A stretch of DNA of 64,000 bases, from assembly GCA_963921935.1 (NCBI GenBank), contig OY998180.1, forward strand, positions 61,582,551-61,646,550. Direction: 5' to 3'. Shown here in pieces: positions 56,727-64,000 of the stretch (positions are counted from its first letter, which is position 1; the number at the start of each line of letters is the position of its first letter). The translations under genes and the position numbers were made by a program. The notes beneath the pieces were generated by a model, which saw nothing but the letters and a program-made list of their open reading frames with translations, did no database searches and was not told the origin of the DNA. Origin of the DNA: Galeruca laticollis (Eukaryota > Arthropoda > Insecta > Coleoptera > Chrysomelidae).

Positions 56727-58781
56727 TTATTCCTGTTGAGCTAACCTGATTAATGACTTGAGCGCTTTATTTAACTCTAGCACTGTCAAAGCTCCATGCT
56801 GTATACAAGGACGTATTCTCAAATTATTATAAAATCTAAAACAATAAGCTATTACTCTTTTTAATTTATTCAATGATGAATATCTACTGAATATTTCAAA
56901 ACCTTCCTGAGTTGTTACATTACTCACCATTCTTCGTTCTGGAAGTTCTTGAGTAACATAATCAATTGTTGATTTTGGCCATTCGGCCTGATCACTTAAT
57001 AGCCACTGTGAACCGTGCCACCACAATTCGGATTCAATAATTTCATCAACTGTTATACCTCGAGTTAACAAGTCAGCGGGATTATCATTGGAGCGAATAT
57101 GTTGCCACTCTTTCGGTTCGGTTAAATTTTGAATGTTACCTACCCGATTAGCGATAAATGACTTCCAAGATCTAGCTGACGACTTTATCCAGCCCAAAGC
57201 AATAGTGGAGTCACTCCAATAATATTTGCGTTGTATAGGTAAACAAATAGAATCTAAAACTGTTTTACTCAAAGAGGAGAGAAGGTCAGCGGCACATAAC
57301 TCTAATCTAGGTAAAGTCACTTGCTTGATAGGTGCTACTCTAGTTTTGGCAGTTAATAACTGAGAACAAATATTACCTTCCTCGTCAATGCTCCTTAAAT
57401 ATATGCATGCACCATAAGCGCTTTCAGACGAATCTGCAAAACCATGAAATTCTATCATGCGTGTTTCATGTGCAAGTGTATAACGATGAATTGTTAACAT
57501 TTCTAACATTTTTAAATCTTTTCGAAAATTAAGCCAGTCGCAATAAATTTTTTGAGGAACTGCCTCATCCCAAGTAAGGCCTGCTTGCCATAATTGTTGT
57601 AAAATTATTTTTGATCTTATGGTTATTGGAGAGAGTAAACCTAGCGGATCAAATATTTGTGAAGAAATTGACAATATTATTCTTTTCGTAACAATGTTAG
57701 GAGAAGCCAAATTAATATTATATTGTATTGTGTCACTAGTTGAATTCCAATATACCCCTAACGTTTTATTACTTTGATCGTCCATTAAATACAATCTACT
57801 AACCTCGGAATGTTCGTCTACATTAAAATCTTTTAATCGATAACTCTTGTTTGTCAACCACTTTCTTAAAATGAAACCTGCAGACTGCAAAATGTGAGAC
57901 ACCTCCTTTTGTATTGATAGTAACTCATCTACAGAATCACAACCTGTTAGTAGGTCGTCCATGTAAAAATCGTCCTTTATCACCTTTGCAGTCCTAGGAT
58001 ATTCGGATTGATTATCGTTAGCTAATTGAATTAGACAACGCGTGGCTAAAAATGGTGCTGAAACAGTACCATATGTTACGGTGTTTAATTGAAAACAATT
58101 TAATTCGTCATTAGGATTTTCCCTCCAAAATATTCTTTGCAATGAACGTTGCTCGCTATCTAATAAAATCTGTCTATACATCTTTGAAATATCTGCACTC
58201 ATGACATAGGGATAACATCTAAATCTCAGTAAAATAGCAAATAAATCTGACTGGACCGTAGGTCCAACATACTGTGCATCATTCAAGGAAATGCCACTAG
58301 TAGTTTTTGAACTAGCGTCAAAAACCACTCGACACTTAGTTGTTAATGAACACTCACGAATTATCGCATGGTGAGGCATATAAAAATTTAAATTTTCTTT
58401 AGTCTCATTTTTATCTATTTTTGTCATATGCTTTAAAGCTTCATATTCGCGCATAAACTCAACATAATGAGTTTTTAAAGTGTCATTTTTACTTAATTTT
58501 TTCTCTAAAGAATAGAATCGTTTTAGCGCTGTTTTTCGCGAGTCACCTAAATAATTAATATTGTTATTGAGAGGCATTTTTACCACAAAACGTCCTTCCG
58601 AGTTCCGACACGTATTTTTAAAAAAATCATCTTCACACATTTGTTCCGTTTTATTTAAAACCGGCACATTTTCATAATTTTCTATTTGCCAAAATTTACT
58701 TAATTGATCACTTATGGTTTTTTCAAAATTATCAGATAATATAGTTGAATGACCGGAAATTGCATAATAATTTTGATTTTG
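56727..58781 (-). CDS. BEL/Pao reverse transcriptase and RNase H
   Basis: Open from the codon after the TAG at 58782-58784 down to the TAA at 56727. The first in-frame ATG is at 58667, but as part of a polyprotein the start is probably not used. RT landmarks: YMPHHAII, CRVVFDASS, YVMSADISKMYRQI (first aspartate) and FYMDDLLTG (YMDD box, residues ~234-242 from that ATG). RNase H follows with EFHGFADSSESAYGACIYLR (aspartate), PRLELCAADLLSSL (glutamate) and YWSDSTIALGWI (aspartate), then DNPADLLTRG. All catalytic residues are intact and no frameshift was found, in keeping with the near-identical LTRs. Confidence 0.92.
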   Translation of the reverse strand, partial: QNQNYYAISGHSTILSDNFEKTISDQLSKFWQIENYENVPVLNKTEQMCEDDFFKNTCRNSEGRFVVKMPLNNNINYLGDSRKTALKRFYSLEKKLSKNDTLKTHYVEFMREYEALKHMTKIDKNETKENLNFYMPHHAIIRECSLTTKCRVVFDASSKTTSGISLNDAQYVGPTVQSDLFAILLRFRCYPYVMSADISKMYRQILLDSEQRSLQRIFWRENPNDELNCFQLNTVTYGTVSAPFLATRCLIQLANDNQSEYPRTAKVIKDDFYMDDLLTGCDSVDELLSIQKEVSHILQSAGFILRKWLTNKSYRLKDFNVDEHSEVSRLYLMDDQSNKTLGVYWNSTSDTIQYNINLASPNIVTKRIILSISSQIFDPLGLLSPITIRSKIILQQLWQAGLTWDEAVPQKIYCDWLNFRKDLKMLEMLTIHRYTLAHETRMIEFHGFADSSESAYGACIYLRSIDEEGNICSQLLTAKTRVAPIKQVTLPRLELCAADLLSSLSKTVLDSICLPIQRKYYWSDSTIALGWIKSSARSWKSFIANRVGNIQNLTEPKEWQHIRSNDNPADLLTRGITVDEIIESELWWHGSQWLLSDQAEWPKSTIDYVTQELPERRMVSNVTTQEGFEIFSRYSSLNKLKRVIAYCFRFYNNLRIRPCIQHGALTVLELNKALKSLIRLAQQE

Positions 58782-60749
58782 CTACATTGTATTCCCTGAA
58801 ATAACCCATCCTACCAAAGTTTTCTGTAAAACTGGCATATTTTTGCCTAGACTCAATTGCCCCACTGAAAGTAACTGCCAAAAAATGCTACTACCCAGCA
58901 AAATATCAACTTCTCTACTTTTATAAAATTCAGAATCAGCCAGCTGTATATTTTGTGGTATTTCAAATACAGATTTATCAATATTAAAAGTAGGCAATTT
59001 TTCTGTAATTTTTTTTATTATTAAGCAGGATACTTCAGTTTTGTAATTTGAGTTTATGGAACTTATTTCAATTGTGGTTTTATATTTAATTGTGGATGTT
59101 GCCTTTCCTACACCTTTAATTGTTACACTGAAATTTGATTTATCAAGTTTCAGTTTTTGACATAATGCTTCAGTGATGAAACAACACTGCGACCCATTAT
59201 CCAGTAAAACTCTTGCTGGATAATATTGACCATATTTGTTTTTAACTTGTACCATGGCTGTAGCTAGCAGAACTTCTGCATGTCTACAATACTCTCTAGT
59301 GTGAGACACTACCGTATGCTGAGTTTCAATTGTATTATTTTCATTGCTAGCAAAGTTATTATTAATTGTAGCTTGCACTTCATTGTGGTCTATATGTATT
59401 AAGGTGTTATGTTTTTGAAAACATTTTTTACATCCCGAGTAGGTGCAATTCTTTGATAAATGACCTGGCCTCATACAATTTAAACACAATTTCTTCTCAT
59501 ACAATCTTTGACCTCGTTCTGTTAGTGGAATCTTTAACAATTCATCACATTCATAGACCGTATGATTGCTTTTACAAAAATAGCACTTTGGCTTACTCGT
59601 ACTTACATGTGAGGTAGAAATATTCCTTGTAGGACGCTTATTACGGAATTTATTTTCTGTTTTTATCTCAACCTCAGCAACTGTTCCCTTATGCTCTAAT
59701 TTTTTCAACAAACCCAATCTATTAATTAAAAATTCTTCCATATCACTCACATTTGGTTTTTCACCTTTAATTGCATAAGACTCCCACTCTTTTTGTGTCT
59801 CTTCATCAAACTTAGTTGTTAAAATATAAATAAGCATCGTATCAACCGATGGCTCTTGAAAACTTTCCAGAGCTCTTAAATTCTTTATTGTATTTAAATA
59901 GAGATCTCTTAAACCTCTATGATCATGCTTTATCATTGCCGATTGCTCAAAAATTGCTTTTAAATGATTAAAAATAATTAAATTGTTATTTTCATAGTAT
60001 TGACATAGCATTTTCCAAGCAATATCATAATTTGCCTCTGTTTTTTGAATACCCATTAATAAATCTTTTGCTTCACCCTCTAAAGACATTTTTAAATAAT
60101 GAAATTTATCTATATTGCTCAAATGGGTTTTGTTGTGTACCATATCGAGGAAGATATCTCGAAACTCTAACCAGTTATTTATATGGCCATTGAAAACAGG
60201 CAACCTTATTGTTGGAAAACGAATATCGTGCATTGAAACCAATGGGCGTACTGTATTGTTAATTATTTGGTTGTCTACATTTGCTTGTGTCTCAAGCCCT
60301 TGAACCTCCTGTATTTGACTCTCTTGTATATGAGCCCCTTGTATATTATTAGTCCCTTGTAATATTGATACAGATGACACTGTTTTATTGCTAGAGCTCT
60401 CTTTTTTATCAGAGACTCTTGCCATTTCATTAACCCTAATGATCTCTTTTAAACATCCTAGTGCCCTAAAATAAGAATCCTCAAATTCTTTTCTTTCTTT
60501 ATCTTGATCTTGTAATATATTGTCATTGTTTATTAGCTTTTGCTCAATTACTGATTGAATTTCCTCAAATTCATCTAAAAGGGGGTGTGCTTTTTCTATT
60601 TTTAAGACTATTGTACTATATAAATTACTGTCTTTTAATATTAAACCCTCTCTAAACTCTAAACCTTGAATAAAATTGTTTAAACGAGTAATTTTTTCCT
60701 TAATCTGACCCCTCTTTAAATTTAATACTTGTAATCCTTCCTCTTCCAT
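58782..60749 (-). CDS. BEL/Pao gag and protease
   Basis: A 655-codon open frame from ATG at 60749, about 205 bases downstream of the 5' LTR. Residues 1-150 form a charged helical region. A DUF1759-type gag domain spans ~170-340 (RFPTIRLPVFNGHINNW). Zinc knuckles follow at ~389-450 (CYFCKSNHTVYEC, CLNCMRPGHLSKNC). The DUF1758-type aspartic protease has LLDNGSQCCFITEAL at ~515 (an N where S or T is usual). VDILLGSSIFWQLL and LVGWVISG close the domain. The frame ends at TAG (58782-58784), directly followed by CAA and continuing open into the RT. Either a nonsense mutation or a recoded stop. Confidence 0.92.
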   Translation of the reverse strand: MEEEGLQVLNLKRGQIKEKITRLNNFIQGLEFREGLILKDSNLYSTIVLKIEKAHPLLDEFEEIQSVIEQKLINNDNILQDQDKERKEFEDSYFRALGCLKEIIRVNEMARVSDKKESSSNKTVSSVSILQGTNNIQGAHIQESQIQEVQGLETQANVDNQIINNTVRPLVSMHDIRFPTIRLPVFNGHINNWLEFRDIFLDMVHNKTHLSNIDKFHYLKMSLEGEAKDLLMGIQKTEANYDIAWKMLCQYYENNNLIIFNHLKAIFEQSAMIKHDHRGLRDLYLNTIKNLRALESFQEPSVDTMLIYILTTKFDEETQKEWESYAIKGEKPNVSDMEEFLINRLGLLKKLEHKGTVAEVEIKTENKFRNKRPTRNISTSHVSTSKPKCYFCKSNHTVYECDELLKIPLTERGQRLYEKKLCLNCMRPGHLSKNCTYSGCKKCFQKHNTLIHIDHNEVQATINNNFASNENNTIETQHTVVSHTREYCRHAEVLLATAMVQVKNKYGQYYPARVLLDNGSQCCFITEALCQKLKLDKSNFSVTIKGVGKATSTIKYKTTIEISSINSNYKTEVSCLIIKKITEKLPTFNIDKSVFEIPQNIQLADSEFYKSREVDILLGSSIFWQLLSVGQLSLGKNMPVLQKTLVGWVISGNTM

Positions 60750-60929
60750 AATTATTTCTTACAGAATTTGTGCAGAAGTATAGTTATTGATAAGTATTAA
60801 TTGTATCAATTGAAGGAATACTACCTTAATGGGAAACAATTCACAGGATTCGGTGGCAACCCTAAACTTCGAGCTTTCTTCTAGTTTTTGCGATTTTCGC
60901 AATTTATAGCCAATTTAATCGTCTAATAA

Positions 60930-60954
60930 AATTGAATCCAGCGACCAAGGACCA
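60930..60954 (-). promoter_or_regulatory. candidate primer-binding site of BEL/Pao
   Basis: Directly after the 5' LTR the minus strand reads TGGTCCTTGGTCGCTGG, starting TGG as expected for pairing with a tRNA 3' CCA. The first eight bases resemble the complement of insect tRNA-Tyr 3' ends from general knowledge, but the remainder matches poorly, so the primer is not assigned. Confidence 0.6.
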
Positions 60955-61277
60955 TGTTTCTGACTTCGAATCGTTTTTGTTGGACTGTATTAAAATGCCT
61001 TTCGTTAATTTTAACTTCTTGTATTCTATATATTTCTTTTTATATTGTTAAAAGAAATTGACGATTTTTTGAAAGAAATGGATTATTTTATTTTTATTGA
61101 CAGTGACAGTTAAACAATTTCTTATATATCAGTGAAACAAAAACTTATTCTATGAAATTAAATAAACAGAAATCAACGTCGACGTACTTTTCATCTATAC
61201 ATTATTGGTAGACTAATCAATGTGACGTTAATAAAATTACACCAATTAAAAGAAGACGTCTGCCTATGGCGTCAACA
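60955..61277 (-). repeat. 5' LTR of BEL/Pao
   Basis: 323 bp, TG...CA; on the minus strand it would carry the element's promoter. Differs from the 3' LTR at 61220. Confidence 0.95.
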
Positions 61278-62317
61278 GATAGTTATAGCTACGCAGGAAG
61301 TCGCGAATCTCTGCGGAAACAAATTTATTCTTTGGGTTTTCGTTGGACCAACATAAAAAACAACAGAAGTTTGTTAATGGAACGTCAAGAAATCAGACAT
61401 TTACGCCTACTATATTTAAGAACCATAAAAAGTGCAGAGAACAGAACAAACCTATCATTTATATGGATGAAACATACATTCATTCATGCCACACGCACCT
61501 TAAAGGATGGAGCGACAAGAGTAACGGAGGATTAAAAAACCCGTTTCAAAAGGTAATAGGCTAAACATTGTGCATGCAGGAAGTGAAAATGGTTTTGTAC
61601 CTAATGCTGGTATTATGTGGAACTCCCAGTCAAGAACAGGAGATTATCATAATGAAATGGCGTACGAAAATTATGAGAAGTGGGTACAAGAAAAACTTAT
61701 TCCAAACCTACCAAAAAACGCTGTTGTGGTAATTGGTAACACCCCATATCACAATGTTCTAAATGAATAATTACCTACGACTGCTTGGACTAAACAACAA
61801 TTAAAAAACTGGCTTCATGAAAGAAACATATATTACAGTGAACAAATGTTAAAACCGGATCTTTATAACGTTGCAAAAATGTACAAACCGCAATATAAAA
61901 TTGATGAATTGTTTATTCGACATGGATTGCAAGTTTTAAGGCTACCCCCCTTATCACCCTGACTTAAATCCGATCGAAAGTGTTTGGGCGGCACTCAAGG
62001 AATATGTGGCCAAACGAAATGTTACCTTCCATTTTACAAAGGTTAAAGAATTCTGTAATGAATTTGTTGACATATTTTCTGAAAATTATTGAAAAGTTTG
62101 ATGTTACCATGTTAAAAAGATTGATGATGAATTAATGAACAATGAACCACTTTTAGATACCGTTGTAGATAATATTATTATTAATTTGGCCGAAGACGGA
62201 GATAGCGAGGATGATGAAGTTGATATTGAAAGTGATTTTGAAAAATCATTTGTAGATGCACATCATTACTTTACTGTTGATGATCCCTGTATATCTAAAA
62301 CATATTTTTCATTATAG
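61278..62317 (+). pseudogene. IS630/Tc1-like transposase, 3' half
   Basis: It resumes immediately after the BEL duplication: DSYSYAGSRESLRKQIYSLG and FRWTNIKNNRSLLMER. IIYMDETYIHS (about 61460) holds the first catalytic aspartate. After a frame change come HAGSENGFVPNAG and GDYHNEMAYENYEKWV. VVVIGNTPYHN (about 61735) has G in place of the second aspartate. A further 1-base shift in a run of C (about 61944) precedes LNPIESVWAALKEYVA with the glutamate (61976). The acidic C-terminus (DGDSEDDEVDIESDFE) ends at 62317. About 80 residues separate the second acidic position from the glutamate, an unusually long spacing. Inactive copy. Confidence 0.85.
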
Positions 62318-63041
62318 TGTTTGTTGGTAGGTGTTATGACTGAATACATTGAACGCAACAAATGTAAAAATGTAAATAGGTGTTATAAAATTGTAGATAT
62401 TAGAGACGAATTCCACTAGAGTAATATAATATTTGTAGCACATCTGTACATAGTTCTAAATAAAGAATAATTGACGGCACCCAGAACCAAGATATTTTTG
62501 TTTTGCCAGTCCTAACTCTGTAAAAAGTGTGAAGGGTTGTTCTAATTTGAATATGAAAGTAGAAATATCTACCACAAAAAAACTTTAATATTTTATTTAC
62601 ATTATTGGTATACTTATTAGACCATCTCTAAAGGCGATTTCCCCAATTTGTTTTTCAAATTTTATGTAAAACCTGAATTTTTACATTATTGTCTACTACT
62701 TATTATTAAGAATAACAATTTTAGAAAGCTTAACACCTACCTGTACAAAAAAACCCAATTTTCGTAGAAAAATCTAATGGCTTTTATTTCTTTATTCATT
62801 TAATTAATAGTAAAGAACACATCAATGTTATTTTGTTTTGTAAACTCGATTTTATATAGCATTATACATGTGCCACAATTTATTATTTTTAAATCCAAAT
62901 TCAAAATATTGTTATACCCTCGTACGTATTAGCAGTCTCACTAGCTTTAAAACTTTGCATACGGAATGTACGTCGCCTGCTCTTCCCGGTAACTGCGCTT
63001 TCAACGTTGTCAAGTTAAATGGCTTTCTCGCGCATCGTCAA
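62318..63041 (+). other. 3' noncoding part of the IS630/Tc1-like element
   Basis: No coding motif; an AATAAA-like signal lies near 62460. It ends at the right terminal inverted repeat. A plus-strand frame starting at 62868 crosses from here into copia gag and is chimeric. Confidence 0.6.
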
Positions 63042-63066
63042 CTGCCAAAATCAATTTGCCAACCTG
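63042..63066 (-). repeat. right terminal inverted repeat, IS630/Tc1-like element
   Basis: Pairs with 53876-53900, one mismatch; followed by TA and by resumed copia gag. Confidence 0.92.
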
Positions 63067-63518
63067 TAGTTGATACAATGATAGGTATCGTTACAGAAGA
63101 AGCATTAGCACACCAAATCATTGAAAGGCTAGATGCCATCTACGAAAAAAAAAGCCTAGCATCACAGTTATCAGTTCAAAAGAAGTTGTTGAGCTTCAAA
63201 TTTGAAAATGTTATGAAATTAGCGAAACATTTCCTAGTTTCAGTATGGAAGATATGCAAGAATTAAAACGTTTTGCTAGGTATTAAAGTCGAACGAAATA
63301 AAGATAGAATTACGTTAGGTCAGAGTTCATATTTGAAAACCGTTTTAAATAAATTACTGACCGATTGTAAACCAGTTAATATGCCATTGCCCAATAAATT
63401 AAATTATGTTCATGCACCTTGTAGAAAGTTAATAGGTTGTTTAATATATGTAATGTCATGTACAAGATCAGATATCTGTAAAGCCATTAATTTATTAAGT
63501 AGATATTAAAATAAAAAT
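63067..63518 (+). pseudogene. copia gag (continued) joined to pol RT remnant
   Basis: EEALAHQIIERLDAIYEKKS and LASQLSVQKKLLSFKFE (to about 63210) are copia gag (UBN2-type) sequence and follow on from the piece at 53720-53875. At about 63225 the frame jumps to FSMEDMQELKRF, LGIKVERNKDRITL and SSYLKTVLNKLLTDCKPVNM, the RT connection region. CRKLIGCLIYVMSCTR and SDICKAINLLSRY end at the family H repeat. Protease, integrase and most of RT are therefore deleted. Confidence 0.75.
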
Positions 63519-63935
63519 AAACAGTTTTAAAGATTAAATCTTACTTTTCCGCATTTGTGAGACTCCCTGAACAATATTTTATCATAAAACTGTGATTTGT
63601 ATACACTTCGGAGGCTGTATCGTGCTAACGAACCGAAATTTCTCCAAAAATGACCAAAAATGTAGTATATTGAATTTATAGGACCCGTTGTACTCGCTAT
63701 GGTGAGCTGAAAATCAATAATGTTCATCTGTGAGATGTCCTGAACAATATTCTATCATAAATTGGTGACTTGTTGCACTCCGCAGGGTGTATCGTGCTAA
63801 CAAGACATGTTACGAAAAGTGGCTGATGACAACGACGACGGCGACGACGACATACACACAGGATTTTTTTCCTTAAAGCCGTCTTTTCGTGTTGTTCTTC
63901 TCAATACTTTTCTCGCATATTAGTTGGGCGGAAAA
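63519..63935. mobile_element. family H repeat, compact complete copy inside copia
   Basis: A end (AACAGTTTTAAAGATTAAAT, TACTTTTCCGCATTTGTGAG), two monomers (boxes near 63615 and 63788), GTC run (GACAACGACGACGGCGACGA near 63825) and B end (AATACTTTTCTCGC, GTTGGGCGGAAAA). It interrupts the copia frame between LLSRY and LWQCLKHIF, so its limits are well constrained. No obvious target duplication is visible, which would fit Helitron-like insertion but does not prove it. Confidence 0.85.
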
Positions 63936-64000
63936 ATTGTGGCAATGCCTTAAACATATTTTTAAATACATAAAAGGTACATTAGAACTTAAATTAGTTT
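63936..64000 (+). pseudogene. copia pol, resumed after family H insertion
   Basis: LWQCLKHIFKYIKGTLELKL matches the copia 'HWxxLKRILRYLKGTLDLxL' block that normally follows the LSRY motif. It runs off the window end. Confidence 0.75.

Larger units (their letters stand above)
54996..61277 (-). mobile_element. BEL/Pao LTR retrotransposon, recent insertion
   Basis: A 6,282-bp element on the minus strand. The LTRs (60955-61277 as 5', 54996-55318 as 3') are 323 bp, start TG and end CA, and differ at one base by eye (55261 G against 61220 A). The flanking 5-bp duplication GATAG (54991-54995 and 61278-61282) fits BEL/Pao. All gag-pol pieces lie in a single reading frame from 60749 to 55404, interrupted by three stop codons. 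It inserted into exon 2 of the IS630/Tc1-like transposase. Confidence 0.95.
53876..63066 (+). mobile_element. IS630/Tc1-like element with nested BEL/Pao
   Basis: The terminal inverted repeats of 25 bp (53876-53900 and 63042-63066) match at 24 of 25 positions, begin CAGGTTGGCAAATT and are flanked by TA (53874-53875 and 63067-63068). The element splits a copia gag. Its transposase gene lies in two blocks because a 6.28-kb BEL/Pao element plus a 5-bp duplication sits at 54996-61282. Without the BEL the element would be about 2.9 kb. Confidence 0.9.

Noticed and set aside
62495..62514. TGGCAAA/TTTGCCA match as the right end of the IS630/Tc1-like element
   Set aside because: Only 7-8 bases match; the 25-bp match at 63042-63066 with TA and resumed copia gag is far better.
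62868..63266. 132-codon plus-strand frame as a single gene
   Set aside because: It is chimeric: its first part is IS630/Tc1-like noncoding sequence and its second part copia gag.

Overview
This window is AT-rich eukaryotic DNA, almost certainly from an insect. No bacterial operons, rRNA genes or convincing host protein-coding genes were found. Nearly every recognisable coding stretch belongs to a transposable element (TE), and most are decayed. The element mix fits a TE-rich arthropod genome: BEL/Pao, Ty3/gypsy including an env-bearing errantivirus type, copia, I-like, R1-like and CR1/Jockey-like LINEs, IS630/Tc1/mariner, hAT, Harbinger, and microsatellite-bearing repeats. The species cannot be named from the sequence alone.

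Layout. 1-2.2 kb: a 221-bp MITE with a TTTA duplication, two old tandem arrays and an (AT)n run. 3.35-5.19 kb: a rearranged cluster of a repeat family ('family H') built from ~173-bp monomers, a GTC microsatellite and two characteristic ends. 5.7-6.9 kb: dead IS630-like transposase. 7.3-11.1 kb: old gypsy element with both LTRs. 11.35-16.96 kb: near full-length I-like LINE flanked by a 14-bp target duplication. 17-22.9 kb: mostly unassigned. 23.5-27.2 kb: CR1/Jockey-like LINE. 27.66-28.77 kb: complete family H copy. 29-34.5 kb: fragments of hAT, LINE, mariner and IS630 elements. 34.6-41.6 kb: errantivirus-like gypsy with gag, pol, integrase and a broken env, interrupted by a 727-bp near-perfect palindrome. 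41.6-46.7 kb: foldback element with a tRNA-like segment, Tc1 pieces, a FLYWCH fragment cut by a head-to-head family H copy, and a Harbinger fragment. 46.8-52.2 kb: R1-like LINE tail, a hAT element with terminal repeats and 8-bp duplication, and a second LINE tail.

The last 10 kb is a readable nest. A copia element's gag is split at 53,875/63,067 by an IS630/Tc1-like element (TA duplication, 25-bp terminal repeats, transposase with an intron-like break). That transposase is itself split by a 6.3-kb BEL/Pao retrotransposon (323-bp LTRs differing at one base, GATAG duplication). The same copia is split again at 63.52-63.94 kb by a compact family H copy. This gives an order of events: copia first, then IS630/Tc1-like and family H, with BEL/Pao very recent.

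Nothing looks like a cooperating cellular pathway; the functional units are the retroelements' own gag/protease/RT/RNase H/integrase sets. The most interesting signals are family H (possible satellite-seeding, non-autonomous element), the dated nest, the in-frame stops in an otherwise young BEL polyprotein, and the long palindrome. All assignments rest on reading motifs by eye; no database search was run.
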